Shown in pieces: positions 52,021 through 61,498 of a DNA stretch of 64,000 nt. The notes under the pieces were generated by a model. It had not been told where the DNA came from. It saw nothing but the letters and a program-made list of their open reading frames with translations, and did not search any database. This stretch comes from Cyanosarcina radialis HA8281-LM2 (GTDB lineage Bacteria > Cyanobacteriota > Cyanobacteriia > Cyanobacteriales > CCAP-1448), in NCBI GenBank assembly GCA_019359615.1, contig JAHHHA010000006.1, positions 62,001-126,000 of the forward strand, given 5' to 3'. The position numbers were made by a program, and so were the translations under genes. Within the stretch, counting starts at the first letter, position 1. Each line of letters starts with the position of its first letter.

Positions 52021-54489
52021 TTATAATTCATAACTCAATTGATGAACCATAGATTGAATAGTAGCTAACGGAACTAGGGAAAAATATTTATAGAGAAATT
52101 GTTCTTCTCGAACTGCTGCTAAAAATCTGTCAGTGCTGGGGTTAAACAGTCCGCGATTTGGGTTGGCATAGCTAACTGTAAAACGTTCGGCATCTTGAAA
52201 TTCGATCGCAAAACCTAGATCCTCAAGTGCTTGAATTCCTAAATCGATCGTATAAGGTAGAAGTTCTAGCTTTTGTTGCAGTTGAATTAAAGTTGCAGAT
52301 TTACCAGTGCGGCTGAGATACTTGGCAATTCCTACTAATTGTTGCCAAATTTGTAATGGCGGCAAGGGTTCGGGAGGAGGATAAGCGATCGCTAATTTCT
52401 GATGAGTTTGCATCGCCCGACGAAACCACGCTTGCAAATCGTGCCAGCTATGGGGACACTCTTTAACCAGAAGCGTAGAACCTGAAACTCCAGATTCTTC
52501 TAACAAGTTTGAATTTTCACTTCGATCGCGCCAATCTAAAATCCAATCGCTAGTAGTCGATGTACTAAATTGGGCATTTTCCAAGCTAGGACGCACAGCG
52601 ACTAGACGCACTTCTGTACGTTTTTCGTAATTGTTATAGTCTAATTCGACGATCGCATCGCAGTTACCTTGAGGGAGTTCGTCGCGATAATGTCCCCACC
52701 AGATGCCAGGAAAACTTTTATCGGTAGATCGATCGCAAATTTCAAAGCTAGTTTTAATGTACTGAATTTTTTTCCCCGTCCAATCTTGAATGTTGCGGTT
52801 CCAAGCCTTTTCAAACCAGCAATTTTGAATTAGCAGCTTCGGAAATGGATTGCCCATACCGCAAGGTTCTAATAGTTTCAATTCTCGAAACAAATCTCTT
52901 CCTAACTCCTTTACTGTACACACCAAATCTGCTTGAATTGTTGGTGTTGTCAGCGCCCCATTCTTCAAGCTTAATAGCCGTAGCTGCTGATTGATTGCTT
53001 CAGTAAACAGAGGAATATTTTCAACTGGTAAACTCAACCCCGCTGCAAAAGGATGGCCGCCAAATCGGTGCAACAGATGTGCCTGGGAATTCACCAACTC
53101 ATACAAATCGATTTTATTCACCGATCGCGCCGAACCCCTAGCAAGCCTGAGTTCGGAATTCGGAATTCGGAGTTTGGAGTTAAGAGACTCTTCGCCCTCT
53201 CGCCCTCTCGCCCTCTCGCCCTCTCCCCCAACCGTCTCCGTACTCAACAAGATCGTTGGACGACCGTATTCTTGGGCAACCTGACCCGCAACTAAGCCTA
53301 AAACTCCCCCAGACCATTGTTCGTCGCAGAGAACGATGACGCTAGTGGTGGATAAATCTAGCTGTCCTAGCTTAACTTTGACTTGTTCGGTAACGTTCTT
53401 TTGCAAAGACTTCCGACGAGCATTAGCTAACTCAGTCTCTTCCGCCAACTGACGACAGCGTTGGGCATCGCGGCTAGTAAGCAACTCGACGCAAAAAGAC
53501 GCATCCCCATGAATCCGGCTGACAGCGTTAATCCTGGGGCCGATCCCAAAAGAAATATCCGTAGGTCGATCGCCGTTTCTTTGACATAATTCCAATAATC
53601 GGGCTACTCCCGGTCGGGTACGCTGTTGCACTTGCCGTTGCAAACGTTCGATTCCCCGCTGCGCTAGGTAGCGACAATCGCCGCTGAGTTGCACCAAATC
53701 AGCTACCAAGCCAATAGCGACTAAATCTAATAAATCTTCTAAAGGTTGTTGCGGTACGTCTGGCAGAGTTTGATACAAAGCTTCTACCAATTTGTATCCA
53801 ACCGCAACCCCAGAAAGATGAAACATCTGGTGGTCGGCAGGCAAATAACGCGGATTGATAATAGCTGTAACTGGGGGGCGATCGGGCGGTAAAGTGTGAT
53901 GGTCGGTGACGATAACATCGATCCCCAATTGCTGAGCATACTCGATTTCACTAATATTGGTACTCCCAGTGTCGCAAGTGACGATTAAAGTGGTTCCTAG
54001 TTGTTTGAGGCGATCGATTCCTTGCCGATTAAGCCCGTGAGATTCCGTTAGCCGATTGGGAATGTAGTATAAGAGTTCTGAGTTCAGAATTCCCCCCCTC
54101 TCCCCCTCTCCCCATCTCCCCATCTCCCCCGATTGAGGAAAAAACTGCCCCAGTCCTTCCCAAAGCACGGATGTAGCTGTGATGCCATCGGCATCAAAAT
54201 CGCCCCAAATAGCGACAATTTCACCGCGATCGCGTGCTTGTTGCAATCGTTCTACTGCTCGTGACATTTCTTGCCCGAAATCAAACGGACTAGCAGGTCG
54301 ATAGCTATCTGGATTTAAATATCCTGCCAGTTTTTCCTCATCTTGAATTCCCCGCTGCCACAACAGTTGAGCCGCATAACGTCCATCTAAACCCGGCGCA
54401 GATTTCCTCACTGCTTGCAGAAAAGATGCTGGCGGTTGAACTGATAGCTGGATTTGCCATTGCAGCGGTTGGGAAGGAGGAGATGGCAT
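52021..54489 (-). CDS. recJ: Single-stranded-DNA exonuclease RecJ
   Basis: An 822-residue RecJ. The DHH motifs are present: AIWGDFDADGITATSVLW near residue 93-110, VTCDTGSTN, VIVTDHHTLPPDRP and HLSGVAVGYKLVEAL, then GIGPRINAVSRIHGD and the DHHA1 part FGGHPFAAGLSLP. It digests single-stranded DNA 5' to 3' in repair. The C-terminus beyond about 560 is longer than in E. coli RecJ, as in other cyanobacteria. Two repeat-derived inserts interrupt it in frame: GEMGRWGEGERGGILNSEL (54071-54132) and GGEGERARGREGEESLNS with following residues (53145-53240). Confidence 0.92.
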   Translation of the reverse strand: MPSPPSQPLQWQIQLSVQPPASFLQAVRKSAPGLDGRYAAQLLWQRGIQDEEKLAGYLNPDSYRPASPFDFGQEMSRAVERLQQARDRGEIVAIWGDFDADGITATSVLWEGLGQFFPQSGEMGRWGEGERGGILNSELLYYIPNRLTESHGLNRQGIDRLKQLGTTLIVTCDTGSTNISEIEYAQQLGIDVIVTDHHTLPPDRPPVTAIINPRYLPADHQMFHLSGVAVGYKLVEALYQTLPDVPQQPLEDLLDLVAIGLVADLVQLSGDCRYLAQRGIERLQRQVQQRTRPGVARLLELCQRNGDRPTDISFGIGPRINAVSRIHGDASFCVELLTSRDAQRCRQLAEETELANARRKSLQKNVTEQVKVKLGQLDLSTTSVIVLCDEQWSGGVLGLVAGQVAQEYGRPTILLSTETVGGEGERARGREGEESLNSKLRIPNSELRLARGSARSVNKIDLYELVNSQAHLLHRFGGHPFAAGLSLPVENIPLFTEAINQQLRLLSLKNGALTTPTIQADLVCTVKELGRDLFRELKLLEPCGMGNPFPKLLIQNCWFEKAWNRNIQDWTGKKIQYIKTSFEICDRSTDKSFPGIWWGHYRDELPQGNCDAIVELDYNNYEKRTEVRLVAVRPSLENAQFSTSTTSDWILDWRDRSENSNLLEESGVSGSTLLVKECPHSWHDLQAWFRRAMQTHQKLAIAYPPPEPLPPLQIWQQLVGIAKYLSRTGKSATLIQLQQKLELLPYTIDLGIQALEDLGFAIEFQDAERFTVSYANPNRGLFNPSTDRFLAAVREEQFLYKYFSLVPLATIQSMVHQLSYEL
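53145..53240. repeat. Tandem-repeat insert inside recJ (1)
   Basis: GGAATTCGGAGTT-type units and four CGCCCTCT units lie in frame within recJ. The same units occur in intergenic tracts, so they were probably inserted. The encoded stretch is charged and low in complexity. Confidence 0.8.
54071..54132. repeat. Tandem-repeat insert inside recJ (2)
   Basis: Units CCCCTCTC and CCCATCTC in frame within recJ, between the DHH motif regions. A length that is a multiple of three keeps the gene open. Confidence 0.8.
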
Positions 54490-54525
54490 AAATTACCTGT
54501 AGTTCATTTGAACTATAATAGCAAC
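54425..54525. repeat. Direct duplication, copy A: recJ 5' end and promoter region
   Basis: About 101 bases containing the first 20 or so recJ codons and the region upstream of them recur at 61321-61421. Inside is the pair AGTTCA/TGAACT (54501-54514) with TATAAT at 54514-54519 on the plus strand, which could serve the downstream nuclease gene. Confidence 0.9.
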
Positions 54526-54676
54526 AAGGTTCGCCTCGATCGCCGAATGTTTTTTAAGGTGCGATCGTGCTTGCAAGCAGAGAAACCACACTACTATAAG
54601 GGCAGATCGCTAACACTAAGCTGTACGCTACGCCCATTTGCTGCTAAAATCCTCCAAAGGTTTAGGCAAACTTTTC

Positions 54677-55534
54677 ATGCGTCGAGATTCGATATTTTAT
54701 AAGTTATTTCAACAGTCTCCCAGTTTATTATTTGAGCTACTGACAAATCCACCAAGTAATGCCGATGAATATATATTTGATTCGGTAGCAGTCAAAGAAC
54801 CTAAATTTGAGATCGATGGGGTATTCCTACCACCGGAAAGTGAAAATCTAGGAGTGGTGTATTTCTGCGAGGTGCAATTTCAAAAGGATGAAAAACTTTA
54901 TGAAAGGGTATTTGCCGAATCTTATTTATATTTCTACCGTAACCGCCACAGATTTAGCAATTTACAAATAGTCATTATCTACCCATCCCGCAGTCTAGAA
55001 CAGAGTGATATTCAACCCTACCTCAGTCAACTTAATAGTCCCCAGGTAAATCGCATATACTTGGAGGAATTGGGAGATATACGCACCTTACCTGTGTGGG
55101 TGGCATTGATGGTATTGACTACCCTAGAAGACGATCTTGCTACCGAACAAGCCAAGTATTTACTTGCCAGAACTCAGCAGGAAACTCCAGAACCAGAAAA
55201 TCGGGTGATAATGGAATTACTGACGACGATTATGGTGTACAAGTTTGAAGGTAAGAGTCAACGGGAGGTAGAACAAATGCTAGGCATTACGCTCAAGGAA
55301 ACACGGGTTTACAAAGAAATTAAGCAGGAAGGACGGGAAGAAGGACGCTCAGTAGAAGCACGCACGCTAATTTTGCGTCTATTAACTCGTAAGGTGGGAA
55401 AATTGCCTCAAAAAGTGAGTCAGCGGGTTGAATATTTGTCTCTAGAGCAACTAGAAAATCTGGGAGAAGCTTTGCTTGACTTTACCAGCATGGCTGATTT
55501 AGATACTTGGTTGTCAAATTTGGGCGATCGCTAA
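54677..55534 (+). CDS. Rpn/DUF2887-type PD-(D/E)XK nuclease family protein
   Basis: A 285-residue protein from the ATG at 54677 (MRRDSIFYKLFQQSPSLLFE), the family start; the frame open to 54638 is not conserved. Residues 30-75 hold the nuclease core: FDSVAVKEPKFEIDGVFLP and VVYFCEVQFQKDEKLYERVF, with Asp and Glu-x-Gln metal-site residues. The rest is helical, with a C-terminal part (EGREEGRSVEARTLILRLLT) typical of this group. These proteins are frequent in cyanobacteria and are related to transposase-derived Rpn recombination proteins. Stand-alone gene. Confidence 0.85.
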   Translation: MRRDSIFYKLFQQSPSLLFELLTNPPSNADEYIFDSVAVKEPKFEIDGVFLPPESENLGVVYFCEVQFQKDEKLYERVFAESYLYFYRNRHRFSNLQIVIIYPSRSLEQSDIQPYLSQLNSPQVNRIYLEELGDIRTLPVWVALMVLTTLEDDLATEQAKYLLARTQQETPEPENRVIMELLTTIMVYKFEGKSQREVEQMLGITLKETRVYKEIKQEGREEGRSVEARTLILRLLTRKVGKLPQKVSQRVEYLSLEQLENLGEALLDFTSMADLDTWLSNLGDR

Positions 55535-55666
55535 TACTAAGATCTACCCTAACGCGCATTTATCCTTAACCTGTTTATAGTAGCGAGAAGTTAAACCGCG
55601 ATACCTGACGGTAAGCTGTACGCTAACGCACTTCACTAAGCTGTACTCTAACGCACAAGGAATCCC
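55535..55666. repeat. Repeated TAAGCTGTACGCTAACGC motif
   Basis: Three imperfect copies (near 55543, 55612 and 55636) of a 17-base motif. Another copy is at about 54614 before the nuclease gene. It flanks the nuclease on both sides. Confidence 0.7.
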
Positions 55667-55903
55667 ATGAAAAAGGTGACATTAACGGAATTGAGTAATA
55701 ATATTGAACACCTATTCAATGAGGTACTAGAAACAGGTATTCCAATAGAGATTAATAAAAATGGTAAGCTATTAAAAATAGTTCCTGTGGGAAAAAACGA
55801 TAAACTTAAAAATTTGATTTTTAAGCCAGATGTTATTCAAGGCAATCCTGATGATTTAGTTAATATAAGTTGGGAGCAGGAGATTAATATCGATTTACCT
55901 TGA
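55667..55903 (+). CDS. Phd/YefM-like antitoxin (VapB type)
   Basis: A 78-residue protein, MKKVTLTELSNNIEHLFNEV followed by ETGIPIEINKNGKLLKIVPV, which is the Phd/YefM fold: an N-terminal DNA-binding strand-helix and a C-terminal toxin-binding tail (DPDDLVNISWEQEI-like). It is intact, but its toxin partner, which starts at the stop codon, is broken. Confidence 0.85.
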   Translation: MKKVTLTELSNNIEHLFNEVLETGIPIEINKNGKLLKIVPVGKNDKLKNLIFKPDVIQGNPDDLVNISWEQEINIDLP

Positions 55904-56081
55904 TACTCATGTCGTCGTATGGCTCTATTCTGGTTTGACAGATAAATTAAGTGAACTTGCTAAAAGTTTAATTAATGATAATGAAATTTATATATCAGCA
56001 ATTGTTCGATTAGAGTTACAATATTTATACGAAATAAAACGCCTTACACATCAACCTGATACGATTATTGCTGAACTATAA
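55893..56081 (+). pseudogene. VapC PIN-domain toxin fragment
   Basis: Overlapping the antitoxin end, the frame reads IYLDTHVVVWLYSGLTDKLS and ISAIVRLELQYLYEIKRL, the first half of a VapC PIN toxin (Asp and Glu metal-site residues). No normal start codon precedes it in frame. After about 63 residues it stops, where the sequence changes to a remnant of a substrate-binding protein on the other strand. Intact VapC has about 130 residues, so this toxin is inactive. Confidence 0.8.
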
Positions 56082-56478
56082 AAACTATACTTATGCCAAA
56101 TAGTAAGACTACAATAAAAGTATAATTGCCGCTCAGAATTAATGCTCGTGATACTTCAAGTGTGTCGCTCAAATACTTGTAGAGATCGTCTAGGATTTTA
56201 TTAGCTCCTGATATACCAAACCCTCGCCAATTTTCCTGACTGACCACATAAGCGCGATTGGTTTTCATGGCTTTTAAGCTGCTGAATAAGGGATGTTGAA
56301 AATAAAAGCTGGGCGATCGCTCGTCAACATCAATAATAAATAGGATATCAGCATCGTATCGATCGATGGTTTCAATACTGAGATTCCACTCGCCATAAGG
56401 TGCAAATTTATGACGCAGCCCAATATCAGTTAAAATATGAGAAATGGTATCGCTTTTAGCAATTGTCCAAATATAACT
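56065..56478 (-). pseudogene. Siderophore-binding protein remnant (C-terminal part)
   Basis: The minus strand encodes ESYIWTIAKSDTISHILTDI, NLSIETIDRYDADILFIIDV and HPLFSSLKAMKTNRAYVVSQ, the C-terminal half of a FecB/FhuD-type substrate-binding protein, related to but distinct from the intact gene next to it (56485-57480). There is no start or N-terminal half. The frame runs on after YLSDTL into unrelated hydrophobic residues. It is a leftover of a second copy. Confidence 0.75.
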
Positions 56479-56484
56479 CTCGCC

Positions 56485-57480
56485 TCACAGTGTGTTGACA
56501 AAGTAATTATAGAGGTCATCAATAAATCGATTCGCCGTAATTGGACCACAAACATCCAACTGGATCGCACGGACTTGTTGATGCTGCACAGCTTTTAAGG
56601 TTGACCAGAGTGGTTGCTTCAACATCAATTTGAGGTCTTCAGAGTGTCTTTTATAATTTTGCAGAACAAACAAAAAATCTGCATCCCAATCACGCAAAGT
56701 CTCGATGCTGAGTGTATTGTAGCCCTCACTTTTTAGATCCTTGTAAGCACGAACAAACTGTATACCTGCATCGCTCATGACCTGACCATAAATCCTAGAT
56801 TCTGGTCTAACTGCATAAAATGCAGAACTGTGAATACCAAGTATGGATACTGTCTTAGTTTTCAGTTTTTCTCCTAACTGTTGCTGAAATTTTTGAATTC
56901 GCCTGTTGTACTCAGCCAAAATTTCCTCGACCTTATCGCTTCTACCCAGAATTTCAGCCAGATATTTTAGCGTTTTCTTAAATCCACTCATTTCCGGATT
57001 TTCTATCATCACAGTCGGCGCGATCTTAGACAGTAGTGGATAGAAATTTGCTTGCCATTCCAACCCCAAAATGAGATCTGGTTTTAGACTAAGAATTTTT
57101 TCTAAAGAAGGTGCCCCTATATCACCAACGGGTGGAATATTGGCAATAAATTTACTGAGAGTATCCGAAGGGATACAGAATGAACAAGGAGCAAACCCCA
57201 CAGGCTTTATGCCGAGTGCTGACACACTATCGAGAAGATAAAATTCATCCAATATAACAATTCGTTTTGGATGAGTGGGAATACAGGTTTCACCAAGTGT
57301 GTGTTGAACAACTCGACACTTAGCAGAAACTCCCAAATCCTCTGTTGAGATGGCAGACTTTTGAACGATCGGTTGGTAACAAGCTGTAACTAAAATAAGG
57401 GATAAAGCCATGAGTAAAAATGGCTTGATCGAACGATACATCGCGTTTGCGATCGCACTCATTTTCTGGGTCATCCGCAA
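56485..57480 (-). CDS. Iron-siderophore ABC transporter substrate-binding lipoprotein (FecB/FhuD-like)
   Basis: A 331-residue protein with a signal peptide and lipobox LVTAC near residues 30-34. The class III binding fold is visible in HPKRIVILDEFYLLDSVSAL, GDIGAPSLEKILSLKPDLIL, IAPTVMIENPEMSGFKKTL and the inter-lobe helix LAEILGRSDKVEEILAEYN, ending GPITANRFIDDLYNYFVNTL. It should capture ferric siderophores for an ABC importer, which is not in this window. It follows the TonB receptor by 28 bases and is in the same operon. The start could also be the ATG at 57462. Confidence 0.9.
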   Translation of the reverse strand: MRMTQKMSAIANAMYRSIKPFLLMALSLILVTACYQPIVQKSAISTEDLGVSAKCRVVQHTLGETCIPTHPKRIVILDEFYLLDSVSALGIKPVGFAPCSFCIPSDTLSKFIANIPPVGDIGAPSLEKILSLKPDLILGLEWQANFYPLLSKIAPTVMIENPEMSGFKKTLKYLAEILGRSDKVEEILAEYNRRIQKFQQQLGEKLKTKTVSILGIHSSAFYAVRPESRIYGQVMSDAGIQFVRAYKDLKSEGYNTLSIETLRDWDADFLFVLQNYKRHSEDLKLMLKQPLWSTLKAVQHQQVRAIQLDVCGPITANRFIDDLYNYFVNTL

Positions 57481-57508
57481 TCAATGAATTACTAACCGTT
57501 ACCGTCTG

Positions 57509-60025
57509 TTAAAACTCCCAACTGACCGAGCCTGTGATTGTAAATGGCGCACCTCTTTGAATATAAGTTGGGCTACTTCCGAGGCTAACATAGTCCGTAT
57601 CAAACAAATTACGAATATTGATCCCTGCTCTGAACCCATCTCGACGATAGTAAAGTGCCGCATCAGTTCGCAGGTAACTATCTAGCGTGAACGTATTATC
57701 TAAATCACCTTGACGCTCACCAATATAAAACAGTCCCAAGCCAAATCCTAAACCTTTAAGATCGCCCTGCTGTATTTCATAGGTTGTCCACAGGCTGGCT
57801 TGATTATAGGGTACGTTATTGAGTTGGTTCCCGACCGGAAATGTGTTGTCTTTGGTGATTTCTGCATCTGTGTAAGCATAGGAAGCAATCACCTTCCATC
57901 CGGGTAAAATCTCACCTGCAACATCTAGCTCAATCCCTTGGCTTTGTTGCTCCCCGGTTTGAACGGAACGTAATGGGTTATTTGGGTCGGTTGTAGTTAC
58001 ATTGGTTTTCGTAAGGTGATAGGCGGCTAAGGTTGCTAAAAGCTTGTTATCGAGAAAGTCTGTTTTAATCCCAACTTCATACTGAGTTCCTCTCGTTGGC
58101 TCAAATACCTGACCTGGGGTGAATGACGTGGTCTGGAGAAACGAGCGACCATAGCTGGCATAGAGAGAAACGGTATCGCTAGGCTGATAGACTAACCCAA
58201 TGCGCGGACTGAAAGCACCGTCTTTTTTCGCTGGCGTATCAATGCCATCACCGAGTGTTTCATACTCATTGGATACCCAGTCGTAGCGACCGCCAATCAA
58301 TAGCTTCCAGTTCCTGCTAAACTCAATTTGGTCTTGAAGGTAAATGCCATAAGAGCGAATTTGCTGCTCGGACGTAAAATCTGGGGCTAAATTTGGTCGT
58401 GTGACATTGTAGGTTGGGTTCCGCAAATCTAGAGGAGGTAGGGGTTCTCGACTGGTGAAAGAGTTAAAGCTGTTAAAGCTATCCTCGACATCAAAGCCCA
58501 CTAAAAGTTGGTGTGAGATCGAACCTGTGTTAAACTTTCCAACTAAGTCGATCTGTCCAAAATAAACGTCATTTGTTTGGGTACGATCTAGGTAGAAAAA
58601 CTCTACAAAGCGATCGTCCGTAATCCCGATAGGAACGGCAAATCTTTGCTCTGGAACGCTAAAGTTATTTACAGAAAGGGCGCTGCGAAGCTGCAAGTTG
58701 TCATTAAAGTTATGCTTGAGCTCGAAGCCATACTTATGACTTTGCCTGTCGTCATAGGTAAGATTTGGATTACCCCAGACATTAACGCCTCTAGGTAGAA
58801 GACTACCATCACTGAGTGCCGCAGTATAGAGACCACCATATAGATCTCCGGCGTATCTACTGTACTCATAGTATAAATCTAGGCTTGTTCTGTCTCCCAA
58901 ATTCAAGGTAATCGAAGGTGCGATTAATGTATTGTTCTTGCCGCCACCGTTAAAATAACCATCTGCACCGTTATAGGCGGCAATGAACCGATAGAGAACA
59001 GTTTTATCAGCAGTCAATGGCCCCGATAGATCGATGCTGGGCTGATAAAATCCATAGTTACCTGCTTCAAAACTGAGCTTGTAATAAGGCTCCCTCAGAG
59101 GTTTTTTGGTGGTAGTATTGACGAGTCCACCAGGTTCTAAAGCTCCAAACAAGACAGAACCAGGTCCCTTCAAGACTTCAACTTGCTCGATCGCCACAGT
59201 CGGCTCCTCTGGGACAAGTGAATAGGCATCTCCGATTCGATAGCCATTTCGTAATTGTGATGTTAAAGTTGTTGAAAACCCTCTGAAGATTCTGAATATA
59301 CTGTCCCCGCCGTCAATGACACCGCTGACTGTTTCTACTGCTTCAGTGACACCTCTCACGTTGCGATCGCGCAATACCTCCTGCGGTACAACCTGAATCG
59401 ATTGGGGAATATCTCGAATCGGCGTATCCGTCCGCGTCGCCGTACTCGCATTGGGGACTCGATACCCCTCCGGTGCCTCACCAGTCACTACAATCTCTAG
59501 TTCTGCCTCTTTCCCCGCTTCATTGAGACTATAAACTGCTCCCCCGGCTTTCAGTCTCACTGCGCTCTGCGGTAGCCCATCTTTTCCTGTTACTGTCACC
59601 CGCACTTGCTCTCGCTCTTGTACTACCTGCACTAACCCGATTTCTGCGGTGGGGTTCTCGGCTCTAAAGGTTTGTCCTTCTGGTAATGCCAGCACTGTAT
59701 TGGGAAGATCGGCAATCAGGCTGTTACCTTCAGAGCGAAACTTGGTAGCATCGATCGATAGCGGTTTGCCCTCTGCGGTTTCCAGCACGATATCGAGTCC
59801 GGCTGGGGTAGGTTGGAGTTTCACACCAGTGACTTGAACTGTTGTTACTTCTACTTGTGCGATCGACTCCTCTACAGTTGTAGCAGGGCGATCTCGATCG
59901 GAAAGAGCCGAATCTGGGGAAGGTTCCTCCTGGGTTTTTCCTGGCACAGTCCCAATTAAGATCGCAACCCCTGCAATTGCGATCGCCAACAGCAACCGCA
60001 CCGACAACCGCGCTACCCTCATCAC
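57509..60025 (-). CDS. TonB-dependent siderophore receptor with AMIN domain
   Basis: An 838-residue outer-membrane receptor. A signal peptide (residues 1-31), an AMIN domain at about 60-160 (VTGVKLQPTPAGLDIVLETA, GLVQVVQEREQVRVTVTG), a TonB-plug domain from about 190 (TRTDTPIRDIPQSIQVVPQ, VEVLKGPGSVLFGALEPGGL) and a 22-strand barrel ending in GAPFTITGSVSWEF, with the C-terminal Phe. The AMIN fusion is typical of cyanobacterial siderophore receptors. It is the first gene of the uptake operon with the binding protein, and the AraC regulator lies upstream on the same strand. Confidence 0.95.
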   Translation of the reverse strand: MMRVARLSVRLLLAIAIAGVAILIGTVPGKTQEEPSPDSALSDRDRPATTVEESIAQVEVTTVQVTGVKLQPTPAGLDIVLETAEGKPLSIDATKFRSEGNSLIADLPNTVLALPEGQTFRAENPTAEIGLVQVVQEREQVRVTVTGKDGLPQSAVRLKAGGAVYSLNEAGKEAELEIVVTGEAPEGYRVPNASTATRTDTPIRDIPQSIQVVPQEVLRDRNVRGVTEAVETVSGVIDGGDSIFRIFRGFSTTLTSQLRNGYRIGDAYSLVPEEPTVAIEQVEVLKGPGSVLFGALEPGGLVNTTTKKPLREPYYKLSFEAGNYGFYQPSIDLSGPLTADKTVLYRFIAAYNGADGYFNGGGKNNTLIAPSITLNLGDRTSLDLYYEYSRYAGDLYGGLYTAALSDGSLLPRGVNVWGNPNLTYDDRQSHKYGFELKHNFNDNLQLRSALSVNNFSVPEQRFAVPIGITDDRFVEFFYLDRTQTNDVYFGQIDLVGKFNTGSISHQLLVGFDVEDSFNSFNSFTSREPLPPLDLRNPTYNVTRPNLAPDFTSEQQIRSYGIYLQDQIEFSRNWKLLIGGRYDWVSNEYETLGDGIDTPAKKDGAFSPRIGLVYQPSDTVSLYASYGRSFLQTTSFTPGQVFEPTRGTQYEVGIKTDFLDNKLLATLAAYHLTKTNVTTTDPNNPLRSVQTGEQQSQGIELDVAGEILPGWKVIASYAYTDAEITKDNTFPVGNQLNNVPYNQASLWTTYEIQQGDLKGLGFGLGLFYIGERQGDLDNTFTLDSYLRTDAALYYRRDGFRAGINIRNLFDTDYVSLGSSPTYIQRGAPFTITGSVSWEF

Positions 60026-60216
60026 CCACTCCTTTGACTGTGAATCTAACCTATTGCAAATGACTACTAATAGGTAATGAGAAGGAGTGTAAAGAATTTG
60101 CTCCTAGTCTGTCTATCAAAAAAACGACAACCACGATCGAAAAAACGACAATCGAAGCGCGATTGCGATGACTTCATCTACTCGAAGCGATGCTCAGTCT
60201 GCCTCTATCGGCCGTT

Positions 60217-61194
60217 TCCCCCCAGACATTGGCTAGGTGTAATTCCAAACCGCCGCTTAAACGCGCTGGCAAAATTACCCAAATGCCCATAACCGACCTG
60301 CATCGCCACCTCAGCCACCGTGCGATCGCCCTGGCGCAATAACTGTTTCGCTTGCTCCAGCCGTCGCTGCTGCAAATAGCCCATCAATGTCATGCTAAAT
60401 AGAGTCTGGAACCCACGTTGAAGAGAACGATGGGTTAACCCGACCTCCTGTGCCAACTCCGGCAACGAAAGAGGCTGAGCGAATTGTGTCGTCAAAATCT
60501 CCTTGGCATAGTGCAACCGTTCGATCGTCTCTGGTTTCAACCCCAGTGAAACTTGGTTCCGCGTGCCATCTTCAGCAATTAGGTCGAGGTACATCGCCAA
60601 CAGTTCAAACACCTTCCCTTGAAGGTACATCCGTTTGGCTGCACCCCGATAAGGTGCGTTCCACATCTGGAGAGCTAGCGATCGCATCGCTGGAGTAACT
60701 TGAGGATAAAACGAAACCTTCCAATCATCCCCCTTGAACAATTGCTTGACACCATCGGCTTGGCGCTGTCGATCGTCAAGAAAAATCGACTCCAGCACGT
60801 CTGGCTCGATCTCGATATTCAGTCCGGTCGAACGCTGTGGACTTCGAAGTCGCTCCAGATATGCAGGCGAAATCCCGCTTCCCGAAAAATAGCTGCAAGT
60901 ACGGTCGAATGTGGGATGAAGATCGCACTCTATAGCACCTGACAGAAAAATCCCGATCTGAATCGGATGCTCGTGAGCAGATACCTTAACCCCTAAATCT
61001 CGGTGATATTCAACGTCCTCGAATTGCAATTGTAACCCAGGCAGTAACTCCATCATCCGATAGTAGCCCCACCCCAGATCCTCTGGTACTCCCTCTAGTT
61101 CCTCAAACTCATCCAAAATTATGTTGTTAGGACAAGTAACAGGAGCTTGCTCGTGCAGTTCGTCCCAGTCGGATTGGTTAAAAGTCAGGGTCAT
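60217..61194 (-). CDS. AraC-family transcriptional regulator of siderophore uptake (PchR-like)
   Basis: A 325-residue protein from the ATG at 61194 (MTLTFNQSDWDELHEQAP). Residues 1-215 are an effector domain like PchR. The C-terminal region holds the double helix-turn-helix: PLSLPELAQEVGLTHRSLQR, then GDRTVAEVAMQVGYGHLGNF, ending FASAFKRRFGITPSQCLG. In cyanobacteria such regulators sit beside TonB receptor genes and activate them when a ferri-siderophore is present. The stop lies near 60205-60217. A candidate Fur box lies 40 bases upstream. Confidence 0.9.
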
Positions 61195-61233
61195 GGTGGG
61201 TCTACAGCAAGATGGCAATTGCAGATTAACCTG

Positions 61234-61249
61234 AATGATAATTACTTGC
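61234..61249 (-). promoter_or_regulatory. Candidate Fur box upstream of the AraC-type regulator
   Basis: AATGATAATTACTTGC matches 12 of the last 16 positions of the classical Fur consensus (GATAATGATAATCATTATC) and stands 40 bases before the regulator start. Fur would repress the regulator when iron is plentiful. The match is by eye only. Confidence 0.4.
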
Positions 61250-61320
61250 AATAGTGGATGGCGATCGCACTCTCAAACGCCCCTAGCAAAAGTTGAAATT
61301 CATCAAACTTGACTGCTGCC

Positions 61321-61421
61321 GATGCTAGCGGTTGAACTGATAGCTGTATTTGCCATTGCAGGGGTTGGGAAGGAGGAGATGGCATAAAGCACTTTTAGTT
61401 CATTTGAACTATAATATCAAC
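61321..61421. repeat. Direct duplication, copy B: recJ 5' end and promoter in front of the Uma2 gene
   Basis: Near-identical to 54425-54525, including a recJ-type ATG region (no gene follows it) and the AGTTCA/TGAACT pair with TATAAT at 61410-61415 on the plus strand, about 80 bases before the Uma2 start. A short stretch before it (about 61292-61315) resembles the 3' end of the metallophosphoesterase gene at 63262. Confidence 0.9.
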
Positions 61422-61498
61422 ATCAAATTGAGTTTGAACGAATAATGCTTCTAGCGACAACCAGCAACTAGCGATCGCAGATCGTCAGTACCGATTTT

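Noticed and set aside
54501-54514. LexA (SOS) box at AGTTCATTTGAACT
   Set aside because: The half-sites are in the opposite order to the GAAC-N4-GTTC type and do not fit the cyanobacterial LexA consensus well; kept only as an unnamed operator candidate.
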